Positions 42,939-52,163 of a stretch of 64,000 nt of DNA are shown piece by piece. Made by a program: the position numbers and the translations under genes. The DNA lies in contig PMZR01000013.1 in the NCBI GenBank assembly GCA_003170135.1, positions 1 through 64,000 of the forward strand, in the 5' to 3' direction. Every line of letters begins with the position of its first letter. Positions within the stretch are counted from its first letter, which is position 1. The notes beneath the pieces were generated by a model. The model made no database searches. It had not been told where the DNA came from and worked only from the letters and a program-made list of their open reading frames with translations. The DNA comes from Acidobacteriota bacterium. Its GTDB lineage: Bacteria > Acidobacteriota > Vicinamibacteria > Vicinamibacterales > Fen-181.

Positions 42939-43988
42939 ATGATGCATTCATTCCTCCTCTCTGTGCTCCTCGCGGTCACGCTCGCGGCGCCTGCGGCGGC
43001 GGCCGGCCACACCCAGGACCTGGACACGTGCCTGTCGTGCCACGCCGACTCGGGCCTGTCCGTGGCGCTGCCCAGCGGCGAGACGCGCAGCCTCTTCATC
43101 GATCGCGGCGTCTTCGACCGGTCCGTCCACGGCGGCAAGCTCGGCTGCGTCGATTGCCACTCGGACATGACCGAGGTGCCGCACACGGCGCGGCCGTTCA
43201 AGACGCGGCGCGAGTTCACGGTCGCCTACACCGAGCAGTGCAAGCGCTGTCACTTCTCCAACTACAGCAAGACGCTCGACAGCGTGCACCACGCGGCCCT
43301 GGCGCGCGGCGACAGCACGGCGCCGCTCTGTGTCGACTGCCACGGCTCGCACAACATCACGCCCCCCAACCAGCCGCGGACCCGCATCTCGCAGATGTGC
43401 GCGAAGTGCCACGAGGGCGTGCAGACGACCTACGCCAAGAGCGTGCACGGCAAGGCGCTCTTCGAGGAGAAGAACGCCGACGTGCCGGTCTGCACCGACT
43501 GCCACCGCTCGCACGACGTCGGCGGCCCGCGCGAACCGGGCTGGCGGCTGAAGAGCCCGGAGATCTGCGCGACCTGCCACACCAACGACGCCCTGATGCG
43601 GAAGTACGGCATCTCGACCAACGTGATGAGCACGTATCTGGCCGACTTCCACGGCATGACCGCCTCGCTGCACAAGTCGCAGAAGACCGACGGCGGCGCC
43701 GTCACCGCGCTCTGCATCGACTGCCACGGCGTCCACGACATCACGAAGGTCGGCGACAAGGCGTCGCCGGTGATGCAGGCGAACCTGGTCAAGGTGTGCC
43801 AGCGCTGCCATGCCGGCGCGACGGCGAGCTTTTCGGCCGCGTGGCTGTCCCACTACGAGCCGACCTGGCAGAAGGCGCCGCTGGTCTACGGCGTGAAAGT
43901 GTTCTACGCGGTGCTGATCCCGTTCATGATCGGCGGCCTGGTGCTCCAGATTCTCCTGCACCTGTGGCGCGTCATGGTGAACCGATGA
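42939..43988 (+). CDS. Nine-haem cytochrome c with C-terminal membrane anchor
   Basis: A 349-residue exported protein: signal peptide (FLLSVLLAVTLAAPAAAA), nine CxxCH sites (CLSCH, CVDCH, CKRCH, CVDCH, CAKCH, CTDCH, CATCH, CIDCH, CQRCH), and a C-terminal helix (FYAVLIPFMIGGLVLQILLHLW). It overlaps the following cytochrome b gene by 4 bases. Together they resemble a split version of the CbcL-type protein of Geobacter, which fuses a nine-haem domain to a diheme b domain and takes electrons from menaquinol; this is an inference. Confidence 0.88.
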   Translation: MMHSFLLSVLLAVTLAAPAAAAGHTQDLDTCLSCHADSGLSVALPSGETRSLFIDRGVFDRSVHGGKLGCVDCHSDMTEVPHTARPFKTRREFTVAYTEQCKRCHFSNYSKTLDSVHHAALARGDSTAPLCVDCHGSHNITPPNQPRTRISQMCAKCHEGVQTTYAKSVHGKALFEEKNADVPVCTDCHRSHDVGGPREPGWRLKSPEICATCHTNDALMRKYGISTNVMSTYLADFHGMTASLHKSQKTDGGAVTALCIDCHGVHDITKVGDKASPVMQANLVKVCQRCHAGATASFSAAWLSHYEPTWQKAPLVYGVKVFYAVLIPFMIGGLVLQILLHLWRVMVNR

Positions 43989-44686
43989 CCGAGTACGTGA
44001 CCCGCTTCACTCTCCGGCAGCGGCTCGAGCACATCTGCGTGATGTCGCTCTTTCTCACGCTGTCGCTCACCGGCCTGCCGCAGAAGTTCTACCAGTCGGG
44101 CTGGGCCGAAACGATGATCCTCTGGATGGGCGGCATCGACCGCGTGCGCTGGCTGCACCGCGCCGCGGGCATCCTCTTCACGCTGGTCACCTTCACGCAC
44201 CTGACGACCGCCATCGGGCTGGTCATGACCGGCCGCTCGAACCTGTCGCTCGTGCCCACGCGCCAGGATTTCACCGACGCGATCGTCACGCTGAAGTACT
44301 ACCTGGGCACGTCGGACCTCAAGGCGAAGTTCGGGCGCTTCGACTACCGGCAGAAGTTCGAGTACTGGGGCCTCGTCCTCGGCGCGGTCATCGTCATCGC
44401 GACCGGGATGGTCCTGCTCTTCCCGCTGCTGGTCGCCCGCTTCCTGCCCGGCGCGCTCATTCCCGCCGCGAAGCTCGCGCACGGCAACGAGGCGCTCATG
44501 GCGTTCCTCGTCGTCATCTTGTGGCACATCTACAACGCGCACCTGTCGCCCGACGTGTTCCCGTTCGACACGAGCATCTTCACGGGCAAAGTGTCGCGCG
44601 AGCGCATGGAACACGAGCACCCGCTCGAGTGGGCGGAGATCGAAGAGCGCCGCCGGCGCCGGAGCCGAAGCGTGTGGGTGAAATAG
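43985..44686 (+). CDS. Cytochrome b membrane subunit
   Basis: A 233-residue protein with four membrane helices of the HydC/FdnI-like cytochrome b type. Candidate haem ligands are H16 in QRLEHICVMS, H58 (RWLHRAAG), H70 (FTHLTTA) and H180 (LWHIYNAH). It would oxidise quinol and pass electrons to the nine-haem subunit. The C-terminal tail is basic (RRRRRSRSVWVK). Confidence 0.85.
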   Translation: MTEYVTRFTLRQRLEHICVMSLFLTLSLTGLPQKFYQSGWAETMILWMGGIDRVRWLHRAAGILFTLVTFTHLTTAIGLVMTGRSNLSLVPTRQDFTDAIVTLKYYLGTSDLKAKFGRFDYRQKFEYWGLVLGAVIVIATGMVLLFPLLVARFLPGALIPAAKLAHGNEALMAFLVVILWHIYNAHLSPDVFPFDTSIFTGKVSRERMEHEHPLEWAEIEERRRRRSRSVWVK

Positions 44687-45639
44687 CGGTTCGACAGGCG
44701 ATTCTGCACGGTCTCATCGCCGCCGGCCTGGTCGATGCGGCGCTGCGCGCGTGGCGCGTTCGCCGCGCCCAGTCGCGGATCGCGTTCTGGCTGCTCGCGC
44801 TCGCCTTCCCGTTCCTCGTGCTTCCCGCCTTTCTCATCGCCGCCCCGTTTCGCGGCACCGACGCGTTCACGGCCGGCTGGGCGCTCTTCTCGATCGATCG
44901 ATGGAACGCCGTGCGCGTGGCCGGGGCAGGCGCCGACACGATCGCCTTCGGCGCCCTTGCGCTCGTGGGGACGCTGCTCCTTTTGCGCGATGTCGTCCCG
45001 CTGCTCGTCGAGACGGCGCGCGATCGCCGGCGCGGCGGCGCCGCCTGCGTCCCGGCGCCCGACGGGCTCGTCGCGCTCGTCGCCGAGATCGCCGGACGCG
45101 CAGCGACGCCGGTGCCAGCCATCACCGTCCTCAGGACCGACGCCTCCGTGATGTTCGTGCGCGGCGTATTCCATCCGACGCTCGTCCTCTCCGACCGCGT
45201 CCTCTCGCGGCTGTCGGATCGCGAAGGCGTCGCGGCCGTTGTGCACGAACTGGCGCACATCCGATTCCGCGATCCGCTGGCCGGCTGGCTGCTCATTGCC
45301 GCCCGCGTGCTGATGTTCTGGAACCCGGCCGTGCAGCTGGTGGGCCGGGCCCTCGTCGAGGAAATGGAGCACCGCGCCGACGGCGTGGCCGCGCGCCTGG
45401 CCGGCGCGTCTGCCTTCGCCACGGCGTTGCGCACGCTCACGCCCGGCAGCGGGCGGGACGGCCTCCCGAGCGACAACCGGCCGCCGGCGCGCGTCGGGTT
45501 GGCGAGCCGCCTGCACCAGGCGCACCTGCGCGCCCGGTTGGCCGCGCTGACCCAGGTGCAGCCGGCGCTCCCGCTGGTAGGAACGCGATTCGCAGTGCTC
45601 GCGGTGACATTGACCGCGATTCTGTTCTTCGTCGTGTAA
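44674..45639 (+). CDS. M56-family membrane metallopeptidase
   Basis: A 321-residue membrane protein with a zinc HExxH site (VVHELAHIRFRDP) and a third ligand in EEMEHRADGVA. It has four to five membrane helices. The family includes BlaR1/MecR1-type sensors that cleave a repressor, but no BlaI partner is near. The GTG start overlaps the cytochrome b stop, so it is in the same operon. It may process a partner in response to envelope state. Confidence 0.8.
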   Translation: MGEIAVRQAILHGLIAAGLVDAALRAWRVRRAQSRIAFWLLALAFPFLVLPAFLIAAPFRGTDAFTAGWALFSIDRWNAVRVAGAGADTIAFGALALVGTLLLLRDVVPLLVETARDRRRGGAACVPAPDGLVALVAEIAGRAATPVPAITVLRTDASVMFVRGVFHPTLVLSDRVLSRLSDREGVAAVVHELAHIRFRDPLAGWLLIAARVLMFWNPAVQLVGRALVEEMEHRADGVAARLAGASAFATALRTLTPGSGRDGLPSDNRPPARVGLASRLHQAHLRARLAALTQVQPALPLVGTRFAVLAVTLTAILFFVV

Positions 45640-45648
45640 CGGTCCGGC

Positions 45649-46230
45649 ATGATTGAGAGATCTGACAACGGAATGATCGTCGCGTGGCAACTGCTGCGGG
45701 TCGTGGTCCCGACGATTCTCGTGCTCGGCGTGCTCAACGCGCTGCCGCAGTTTTTGGGCGGCGATCCGCTCGGTGTCGTCCGCTACGACACGGTGGAGCG
45801 CCTCCAGCAGCGCCACCGCCTGGCCGTGTCGCGCGCGGCCTCGCTGCCATCGCCATGGGCGTGGCCACCGTCGCGCATCCGAGTGGCCGTCGGCAAACCG
45901 GATTGGGCGGAGTTCAGATTCCAGCCGGACGGCCACGGTGGCGACGCGCTCGTCATGTGTCAGGCGTTCGAACCGGATCGCGCGCAGGCCCGCCAGCCAC
46001 GTGATGGTGACGTCCCGGCCGCGCTCCTGCCGGCGGGCGAGCTGATGCAGGCGAGCGACCTCGTCATTGCCGGCCGCCCGGCCCGCCTGCGGCGCCTGCT
46101 CCTTGCCGACGGCGCCATCGTGCACGAAGTCTGGTGGCGCGACGGCGGGGCGCGTGTCATGCTGAGGCTTCACGGCACGGCCGCGAGCCTCACGCGAATC
46201 GCGCAGCGCGTGCTGGGGAACCGTTCATGA
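45649..46230 (+). CDS. Hypothetical membrane-anchored protein
   Basis: A 193-residue protein with one N-terminal helix (LLRVVVPTILVLGVLNALPQFL) and a soluble extracytoplasmic domain (RIRVAVGKPDWAEFRFQPDG; LRRLLLADGAIVHEVWWRDG; RVMLRLHGTAASLTRIAQRV). I do not recognise the family. Its stop overlaps the kinase start (ATGA), so it may act as an accessory of the sensor. Confidence 0.6.
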   Translation: MIERSDNGMIVAWQLLRVVVPTILVLGVLNALPQFLGGDPLGVVRYDTVERLQQRHRLAVSRAASLPSPWAWPPSRIRVAVGKPDWAEFRFQPDGHGGDALVMCQAFEPDRAQARQPRDGDVPAALLPAGELMQASDLVIAGRPARLRRLLLADGAIVHEVWWRDGGARVMLRLHGTAASLTRIAQRVLGNRS

Positions 46231-48125
46231 GCGCCATCGCGCCGCCAGGCCCCGCTTCGCCGCAGCCGACCCGCACCGGCGCCCGATCCGCCCGGCGCAG
46301 CCTGCAGACGCGCGTGCTCCTGCTGGTGGGCTCCGGCATGCTCGCGTCGCTCGCCATCATGGGCGGCGCCAGCTGGCTGTATCTGAACTCGCTGGGCCGG
46401 CAGTTGTTGTCCGAGCGCGAGATGCTCGCGCACAGCGTCGCCGATCACGTGGACTACGTGCTGCAGGCGGATCTCGAAACGCTCCAGGGCATCTCGTCGA
46501 AGCCCGGTGTGAACGTCGACCACAGAGATCCCGAGCCGGAGCGGCTCGCGATCTCCGATGCGAACCTGCGCGCGCGGCTGTTCGATTCGGTGTTCCTCGC
46601 CAGCAACGGCACCTGGCTGTCGGAACAGTCCCCTGCCGTCGGCCGAAGCTGCCAGCCGCTGCTGCAGTTGCTGCGCGAGGCCCAGTCAACCGGCCGTCCC
46701 GCCGTCTCGTCCCAGGTCACCGCGGGCGATGTCCGCCGCCTCTACGCCCTCGTGCCGCTGCGCGACTGGCACGGCCAGGTGGCGACCGTCGCCGTCGGCG
46801 AGATCGACCCGGCGAGCCCGCGCTTCCGGGCGCTCGTCGCGACGGCCGGTCCGGGCGACGGCGCATCGGTCGATCTGCTCGACACCACCGGGATCGTCCT
46901 GGCGAGCACGGGCGCGGGACGCGCGTCGTTCCACACGGACCATGCCGCGCTCGTGCGACGCGTGCTCGAGCGCGGGCGGCCGTCGGTCGAGACGTGTCCC
47001 GATTGCCGGCAGCCGCCGCCGTCCACCGACCGTGTGAGTGAAGTGATGGCGATGGCGCCGCTGTCCTCGGCGCCCTGGGCCGTGAGCGTGCGACAGGCCG
47101 AGCACCAGGCGTTCGCACCGGTGTTCGCGCTCGGCCGGAACATCCTGCTCGTCGGGTCCGGCCTGCTCGCCCTGGCGCTGCTCTTTGCCTGGGGCGTCGC
47201 CCGCAGCGTGCGCAAGCCGCTCGCGGTCCTGACGGGCGCGGCCGAGCGCATCGCCGGCGGGAACCTCGACAAGCCGATTCCCGCGCTCGGCGAAGACGAG
47301 GTCGGCCGCCTGGGCCGATCCCTCGAGCACATGCGCGTGGCGTTGCAGGCGTCGATCGGTGAGGTCGAGCGCGCCAACGTCGAACTCGAAGAACGCGTGC
47401 GGGCGCGCACCAGCGAACTCGAAGGCTTGTACCGGGAACTCCAGGCGCGCGAGCAGTGGCGCGGCCAGTTGCTCGCGAAAGTGATCGCCGCGCAGGAAGA
47501 AGAGCGCAAGCGCCTGGCGCGCGAACTCCACGACGAGACCAGCCAGACGCTGAGCGCCCTGGCCATGCGCCTCGAGACCGCCGTCGCGGCGTTTCCGAGC
47601 GAGTTGTCCCGCCAGCGTCTGATCGAAGCGAAAGATCTGACGGTGAAGACGCTCGACGAGCTGCACCGTCTCATCTACGATCTGCGGCCCTCGGTGCTCG
47701 ACGACCTGGGCCTGCTGTCCGCCATCCGGTGGTACGCCGAACGCCACCTCGAACCGCTCGGCGTCGGCGTCCACTGGGAGTTGAGCGGCCAGGAACGGCG
47801 CCTGCAGCCCGAGGTCGAAACCGCGCTGTTCCGCGTCGTCCAGGAGGCCATCACCAATATCGCGAAGTACGCGCACGCCGAGAGCGTCCTCATCCAGTGC
47901 GTGCTCAAAGACGATGGGATCGGGATCGAGATCGAGGATGATGGCGACGGCTTCGACCCGGCCAACCTGCCGGCTACCGGCGAGACCAGGCGCGGCCTGG
48001 GCCTGATGGGCATGCGCGAACGCGTGGCGCTGCTCGGCGGCACGATCGAGATCGACGCGGCGCCCGGCAAGGGAGTCCGGATCGCGGTGAACGTCCCGTT
48101 CAAGCGCGAGGCGAGCTATGTCTAA
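46227..48125 (+). CDS. NarX/DegS-type sensor histidine kinase
   Basis: A 632-residue kinase. Two membrane helices (29-52 and 304-326) enclose a 250-residue periplasmic dCache-like domain that has a CPDC pair (257-260). HAMP, coiled coil, and a HisKA_3 domain with H435 (RLARELHDETSQ) follow, then HATPase (VVQEAITNIAKYAHA; RRGLGLMGMRERV). This kinase class pairs with NarL-type regulators; the next gene is one and overlaps it by 8 bases. Confidence 0.9.
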   Translation: MSAIAPPGPASPQPTRTGARSARRSLQTRVLLLVGSGMLASLAIMGGASWLYLNSLGRQLLSEREMLAHSVADHVDYVLQADLETLQGISSKPGVNVDHRDPEPERLAISDANLRARLFDSVFLASNGTWLSEQSPAVGRSCQPLLQLLREAQSTGRPAVSSQVTAGDVRRLYALVPLRDWHGQVATVAVGEIDPASPRFRALVATAGPGDGASVDLLDTTGIVLASTGAGRASFHTDHAALVRRVLERGRPSVETCPDCRQPPPSTDRVSEVMAMAPLSSAPWAVSVRQAEHQAFAPVFALGRNILLVGSGLLALALLFAWGVARSVRKPLAVLTGAAERIAGGNLDKPIPALGEDEVGRLGRSLEHMRVALQASIGEVERANVELEERVRARTSELEGLYRELQAREQWRGQLLAKVIAAQEEERKRLARELHDETSQTLSALAMRLETAVAAFPSELSRQRLIEAKDLTVKTLDELHRLIYDLRPSVLDDLGLLSAIRWYAERHLEPLGVGVHWELSGQERRLQPEVETALFRVVQEAITNIAKYAHAESVLIQCVLKDDGIGIEIEDDGDGFDPANLPATGETRRGLGLMGMRERVALLGGTIEIDAAPGKGVRIAVNVPFKREASYV

Positions 48126-48780
48126 GATCCGCGTCCTCATCGCCGACGACCATGCGATCGTCCGCGAAGGCGTCCGCGCACTCCTCTCCCTTTCCGACGA
48201 CATCGCCGTCGTCGGAGAAGCCGCCAACGGACGCGAGGCGATCGACGCCGCGCGCCGGCTGAGGCCCGACGTCATCCTGCTCGATATTGCGATGCCGGGG
48301 CTCGGCGGGCTCGAAGCCACCGTGGAGATTCGGAAGGAGAACCCCGAGGCGAAGATCCTGGTGCTCAGTCAGTACGACGACCGCGAGTACGTGCGCCGGT
48401 TCCTGAAACTCGGCGTGGCGGGCTACGTGTTGAAGAAGGCCGCCGGGTCCGCACTGACCGCGGCCATCCGCGCCGCGCATGAAGGCGGCCTGGTGCTCGA
48501 TCCCGACATCGCGCGCGAGGCCGTCCGCGACCAGTCCGACCAATCGTCAGGTGACGCGGCCTCGCCCGACGCCGATTCCTACGAAGCGCTCACCGACCGC
48601 GAGAAGCAGGTGCTGAAGCTCGTGGCCGAGGGGCGCACCAACAAGGAAGTCGCCGAGGTGCTGGGCGTCAGCGTCAAGACCGCGATGTCCCACCGCGAGC
48701 ACATGATGCAGAAACTCGACCTGCACAGCCGTACCGAGCTCATCAAGTTCGCGCTGCGCAAGGGCGTGATTCGCGATTGA
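48118..48780 (+). CDS. NarL/FixJ-family response regulator
   Basis: A 220-residue regulator: receiver with D56 (DVILLDIAMP), linker, and LuxR-type HTH (LTDREKQVLKLVAEGRTNKE; GVSVKTAMSHREHMMQKL). It forms a two-component pair with the preceding kinase, at the end of the cytochrome operon. Confidence 0.93.
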   Translation: MSKIRVLIADDHAIVREGVRALLSLSDDIAVVGEAANGREAIDAARRLRPDVILLDIAMPGLGGLEATVEIRKENPEAKILVLSQYDDREYVRRFLKLGVAGYVLKKAAGSALTAAIRAAHEGGLVLDPDIAREAVRDQSDQSSGDAASPDADSYEALTDREKQVLKLVAEGRTNKEVAEVLGVSVKTAMSHREHMMQKLDLHSRTELIKFALRKGVIRD

Positions 48781-48798
48781 TGGCGCATGCCTGCGCCA

Positions 48799-49188
48799 TC
48801 ACACCTGCGCGTTCTTGTCGTTCTCCGCCTCGTCTTCACGCGGCTCGTCTTTCTTCGCGCGTCTGCCCGCCAGGTGCGCCTCGCCCGGCCGCCACTGCGG
48901 ACTGACCAGCCCGCCGACCCTCACCGCCGCGGCGCGGCCGAGTGCCCCGGCTTTGCGGCCGAGGAACGCGAACACCAGCGCGAAGCCGATGAACGGCAGG
49001 AAGAAGGCGTAGAGGCCGCCCATCACCGGCGCGACGAAAAGGAAGGCGATGATCGGGACTTTCAGGTAGCGGTCCTCGCTGTTGCCGGCGAGCGTGCCGC
49101 CGTTGCCTGACAGCGTGACCATTTCCCATTTGCGCAGGTTCCAGTAGAATCCTGCTTTGACCTCGGTGCCGCCGGTGTGCTTGGTCAT
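48799..49188 (-). CDS. Small membrane protein
   Basis: A 129-residue protein with two close membrane helices in residues about 44-75 (VPIIAFLFVAPVMGGLYAFFLPFIGFALVFAFLG is one hydrophobic block, possibly a hairpin) and a hydrophilic, charged C-terminus. It converges on the regulator gene. No family recognised. Confidence 0.6.
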   Translation of the reverse strand: MTKHTGGTEVKAGFYWNLRKWEMVTLSGNGGTLAGNSEDRYLKVPIIAFLFVAPVMGGLYAFFLPFIGFALVFAFLGRKAGALGRAAAVRVGGLVSPQWRPGEAHLAGRRAKKDEPREDEAENDKNAQV

Positions 49189-49345
49189 GATGAACCTTCC
49201 TGAATGAATGAGTGCGTTTCCGTTCTGAGGACAATGTAAGCCGGAGCGGAGCGCGCGACAATCGGGAGGAACGGCATTCTTCGTGAATCAGCACCCGAAT
49301 CCGGGGTGCACAAATGCCCGAGTCGGACGGGAGAAACGCCCGACG

Positions 49346-49373
49346 CACCAAGGACCAAGGACCAAGGACCAAA
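49346..49373. repeat. 7-bp tandem repeat array at a start codon (GACCAAG type)
   Basis: CACCAAG, GACCAAG, GACCAAG, GACCAAA: four heptads whose last base is the A of the ATG of the transporter gene. AAGGACC within the units puts an AAGGA 4-5 bases before the ATG, so the repeat itself seems to supply the ribosome site. Confidence 0.7.
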
Positions 49374-50023
49374 TGATGTCCGGCCTGTTTCCGACGCTGG
49401 TGGCCGCGGCCATGACCGTCGGTTCGCTGCATTCGCTCGCGCCCGATCACTGGGTGCCATTTGCCGCCCTGGCCCGCGCGCAGGGCTGGCCGGCGGGGCG
49501 CACGGCTCGTGTGACGTTTCTGTGCGGCTTCGGCCACGTCACGGTCTCGGTGCTGCTCGGCTTGCTCGGGCTCCTGTTCGGCCGCGAGATGTTCTACAGC
49601 TTCGGCCATCACATGGAGTCGATTGCCGGGGCGCTGCTCGTCGTCTTCGGCCTCGTGTACGGCATCTGGGGTTTGCGCGGCACGGCCGGCCGCCACATCC
49701 ACGGGCACGCACACGCGCATTACGACCACGTCCACGACCCCGGCGCCATGACCGTCCGCGGCCTGTTCCTGCTCTTCTGCGCCGACCCGTGCGTGGCGGT
49801 CGTTCCGCTGCTGTTCGCCGCCGCGCCGCTCGGCGCGCTGCAGACCACCGTCCTGGTCGGGCTGTACGAACTGGCGACCATCGTGACGATGGTGGGCCTG
49901 GTGCTGCCGGCGAGGGCGGGGGCGCACCTGGTGCGGGGAGCGTGGGTGGTCCGCTACGGCGACGCCACCGCCGGCGGCCTGATCGCGCTCACTGGGGTCG
50001 TCGTCGGCGTGCTCGGGTGGTGA
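49373..50023 (+). CDS. Ni/Co-efflux-like (RcnA/UreH-related) membrane transporter
   Basis: A 216-residue protein with six predicted membrane helices. An early SLHSLAPDHWVPF motif and a His-rich loop (HIHGHAHAHYDHVHD, about residues 107-121) are typical of nickel/cobalt transporters and the related sulfite-exporter-like families. It probably moves a divalent metal. The neighbourhood is redox-related, but no metal regulator is adjacent. Confidence 0.75.
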   Translation: MMSGLFPTLVAAAMTVGSLHSLAPDHWVPFAALARAQGWPAGRTARVTFLCGFGHVTVSVLLGLLGLLFGREMFYSFGHHMESIAGALLVVFGLVYGIWGLRGTAGRHIHGHAHAHYDHVHDPGAMTVRGLFLLFCADPCVAVVPLLFAAAPLGALQTTVLVGLYELATIVTMVGLVLPARAGAHLVRGAWVVRYGDATAGGLIALTGVVVGVLGW

Positions 50024-50027
50024 ACTG

Positions 50028-50075
50028 GTCGTTAGTCGTTGGTTGTTAGTTGTTGGTCGTTGGTCTGAGTCGTTG
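50028..50075. repeat. 7-bp tandem repeat array (GTCGTTG type)
   Basis: GTCGTTA, GTCGTTG, GTTGTTA, GTTGTTG, GTCGTTG, then a 6-base unit, GTCGTTG. It begins 4 bases after the stop of the transporter gene. The other 320 bp before the kinase gene show no gene; TTGTGC (about 50201) and TAGAAT (about 50226) could be part of a promoter. Confidence 0.75.
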
Positions 50076-50396
50076 GTCGCGTGCGTGGTACGCTGTCCAG
50101 ATTCGCCATGGCAGAGCTGGCCGCCAAGTCCTCGAAGCGTCACGAAATTCGCCAGGTTCCCCGGCTGAATCCCGCCTGTCGCTGATTTTTGCAACAGAAT
50201 TGTGCCGGCTGGCCCGAATCGCTGTAGAATTACCACACAGCCAGCCGGCCGGCATCGGCCGGGCTCCGGTCGGGCTCGTTCACGGGATTCTGCCCCCTCT
50301 TACATTCGATCGCGTGGTTCTGGCGTCCCGGCCTGACGCCCGCGTTGCGGGCGGCGGTGTTCAGGTGCGACACCCCGGGGACCGGAAGGAGTCGCC

Positions 50397-52022
50397 GTGC
50401 CGTTCGTCGACATCAAGTGGTGGAACCGGCTGGCCGTGAAGATCAGCGTGGTCACGGCCACGATCACGGTGGCGATCATCGCGGTGCTCACCTACGTCAC
50501 GGTGGAGAGCCAGAAGCAGAACCTCGAGGCCGAGGTCGTCGCCGGCGCCGCCCGGTTCAGCGACACGATTCGCAGCAGCACGCACGACTTCATGCTCGAC
50601 GATCGGCGCGACGAGGCGTACCGGGTGATGCGGACGATCGGGCGGCAGGAGGACATCGAGAACGTCCGCATCTTCAACAAGGAAGGGCGGGTCACGTTTT
50701 CGACCGATGCCCGCGAGATCAACACCCTCGTGGACAAGCGCGCCGAAGCCTGCTATCGCTGCCACGAGGCCGGCCGGCCGCTCGAGCGGCTGAACCTGCC
50801 CAGTCGCGCGCGCTTCTTCCAGCCGAACGGCCACCGCGTGCTCGGCATGGTCACGCCGATCTACAACGAGGCGGCCTGCGCCTCGACGTGCCACCGCGAA
50901 AACGGGACCCCCGTGCACCCGGCGTCGCAGAGCGTGCTGGGCGTGGTGGACATCCGCATCTCGCTGCAGGCGATCGATCGCAAGCTCGCCAGCATCCGCC
51001 GCAGCGCCGTGCTGCTCGCGAGCCTCGGCGTGCTGCTGCTCGCCGCCGGCGTCAGCCTGACCGCCCGCTTTCTGGTGGTCCGCCCGGTGGCCGCGCTCGT
51101 CGTCGGCACGCAGCAGATTACGCGCGGCGATCTGGACCATGAGATCCATGTGCCCCGCAGCGACGAACTCGGCATCCTCGCCGGCTCGTTCAACGAGATG
51201 ACGCGGTCGCTCAAGAAGGCGCGCGAGGAGTTGCGCGATCTGGCGGACACCCTCGAGCGCCAGGTGGAGGAGCGCACCGGCCAGCTGAAGGCCGCGCAGG
51301 CGCAGCTGATTCAGTCCGAGAAGCTTTCCTCGCTCGGCAAGCTGGCCGCCTCGATCGCCCACGAGATCAACAACCCGCTTGCCGGCATCCTGGTCTACTC
51401 GAAGCTCCTCATCCGGATCCAGGAAGAGGGCGACACCAGCGAGAAGGCCCGCGCCTCCGCGCTCAAGAACCTGCGGCTCGTGCAGCGCGAATCCGAGCGG
51501 TGCAGCGCGATCGTCCGCAACCTGCTGGATTTCGCCCGGCAACGCCCGATCACGCTGAAACAGGTTGAGATCACCGGGGCCATCGCCGAAGCGCTGTCGC
51601 TCATCGAGCACCAGATGGCGATGCAGGGCGTGACCGTGGAGAGGCAGATGGACGGCCCGGCGCTGGTCGAAGCCGACTTCGGGCAGTTGCGGCAGGCGTT
51701 TGTGAACATCGCGCTCAATGCGTGTGACGCGATGGCGAAGGGCGGCACGCTGTCGGTTGTCTCGCGCCACGTCGAAGCCTCGCGCGAAGTGGAAATCGTG
51801 TTCGAAGACACGGGCGTTGGTATCCCGCCCGACCACCTGTCGAAGATTCTCGACCCGTTCTTCACGACGAAGGAAAAAGGCACCGGCCTCGGGTTGTCGG
51901 TCGTCTACGGCATCGTCGAGCGGCACAAGGGGACACTCGACATCAAGAGCCGGGTCGGCAAGGGCACGCGCGTGACCATAAGGCTGCCAATCATGGAAAC
52001 AGGAAACGCGGTGACCGTGTGA
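50397..52022 (+). CDS. Sensor histidine kinase with haem-c motifs in the sensor domain
   Basis: A 541-residue kinase. Between membrane helices at about 16-35 and 204-224 lies a periplasmic domain with C119-Y-R-C122-H123 and an expanded C161-x3-C165-H166 site. HAMP (to about 275), a coiled coil, H322 in ASIAHEINNPLAG and a HATPase domain (NIALNACDAM; KGTGLGLSVVYGI) follow. The haem motifs suggest covalent haem binding in the periplasm and redox sensing. The GTG start has AAGGAG 5 bases upstream. It probably pairs with the sigma-54 regulator at 52733. Confidence 0.88.
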   Translation: MPFVDIKWWNRLAVKISVVTATITVAIIAVLTYVTVESQKQNLEAEVVAGAARFSDTIRSSTHDFMLDDRRDEAYRVMRTIGRQEDIENVRIFNKEGRVTFSTDAREINTLVDKRAEACYRCHEAGRPLERLNLPSRARFFQPNGHRVLGMVTPIYNEAACASTCHRENGTPVHPASQSVLGVVDIRISLQAIDRKLASIRRSAVLLASLGVLLLAAGVSLTARFLVVRPVAALVVGTQQITRGDLDHEIHVPRSDELGILAGSFNEMTRSLKKAREELRDLADTLERQVEERTGQLKAAQAQLIQSEKLSSLGKLAASIAHEINNPLAGILVYSKLLIRIQEEGDTSEKARASALKNLRLVQRESERCSAIVRNLLDFARQRPITLKQVEITGAIAEALSLIEHQMAMQGVTVERQMDGPALVEADFGQLRQAFVNIALNACDAMAKGGTLSVVSRHVEASREVEIVFEDTGVGIPPDHLSKILDPFFTTKEKGTGLGLSVVYGIVERHKGTLDIKSRVGKGTRVTIRLPIMETGNAVTV

Positions 52023-52024
52023 TA

Positions 52025-52163
52025 GTGCGGAGTGCGGGGTGCGCAGTGCGATGTGCGCTGCGACGTGCTACGTGCGGTGCGTGGTGCAGCGTGCACTCCG
52101 CACTTCGCACATCGCACCTCGCACTCCGCACCTCGCACGTCGCACCTCGCACCTCGCACCTCG
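52025..52163. repeat. Large two-armed 7-bp tandem repeat array (GTGCGNN / CACNTCG)
   Basis: The left arm from 52025 starts GTGCGGA, GTGCGGG, GTGCGCA, GTGCGAT, GTGCGCT and then decays. The right arm 52094-52163 is ten heptads of CACNTCG (or CACTCCG). The arms are complementary, so RNA could fold into a long stem. It begins 3 bases after the kinase stop and ends 22 bases before the archaemetzincin ATG. Confidence 0.85.

Noticed and set aside
44674-45639. BlaR1/MecR1 antibiotic sensor
   Set aside because: It has the M56 peptidase but no penicillin-binding domain and no BlaI/MecI partner nearby.
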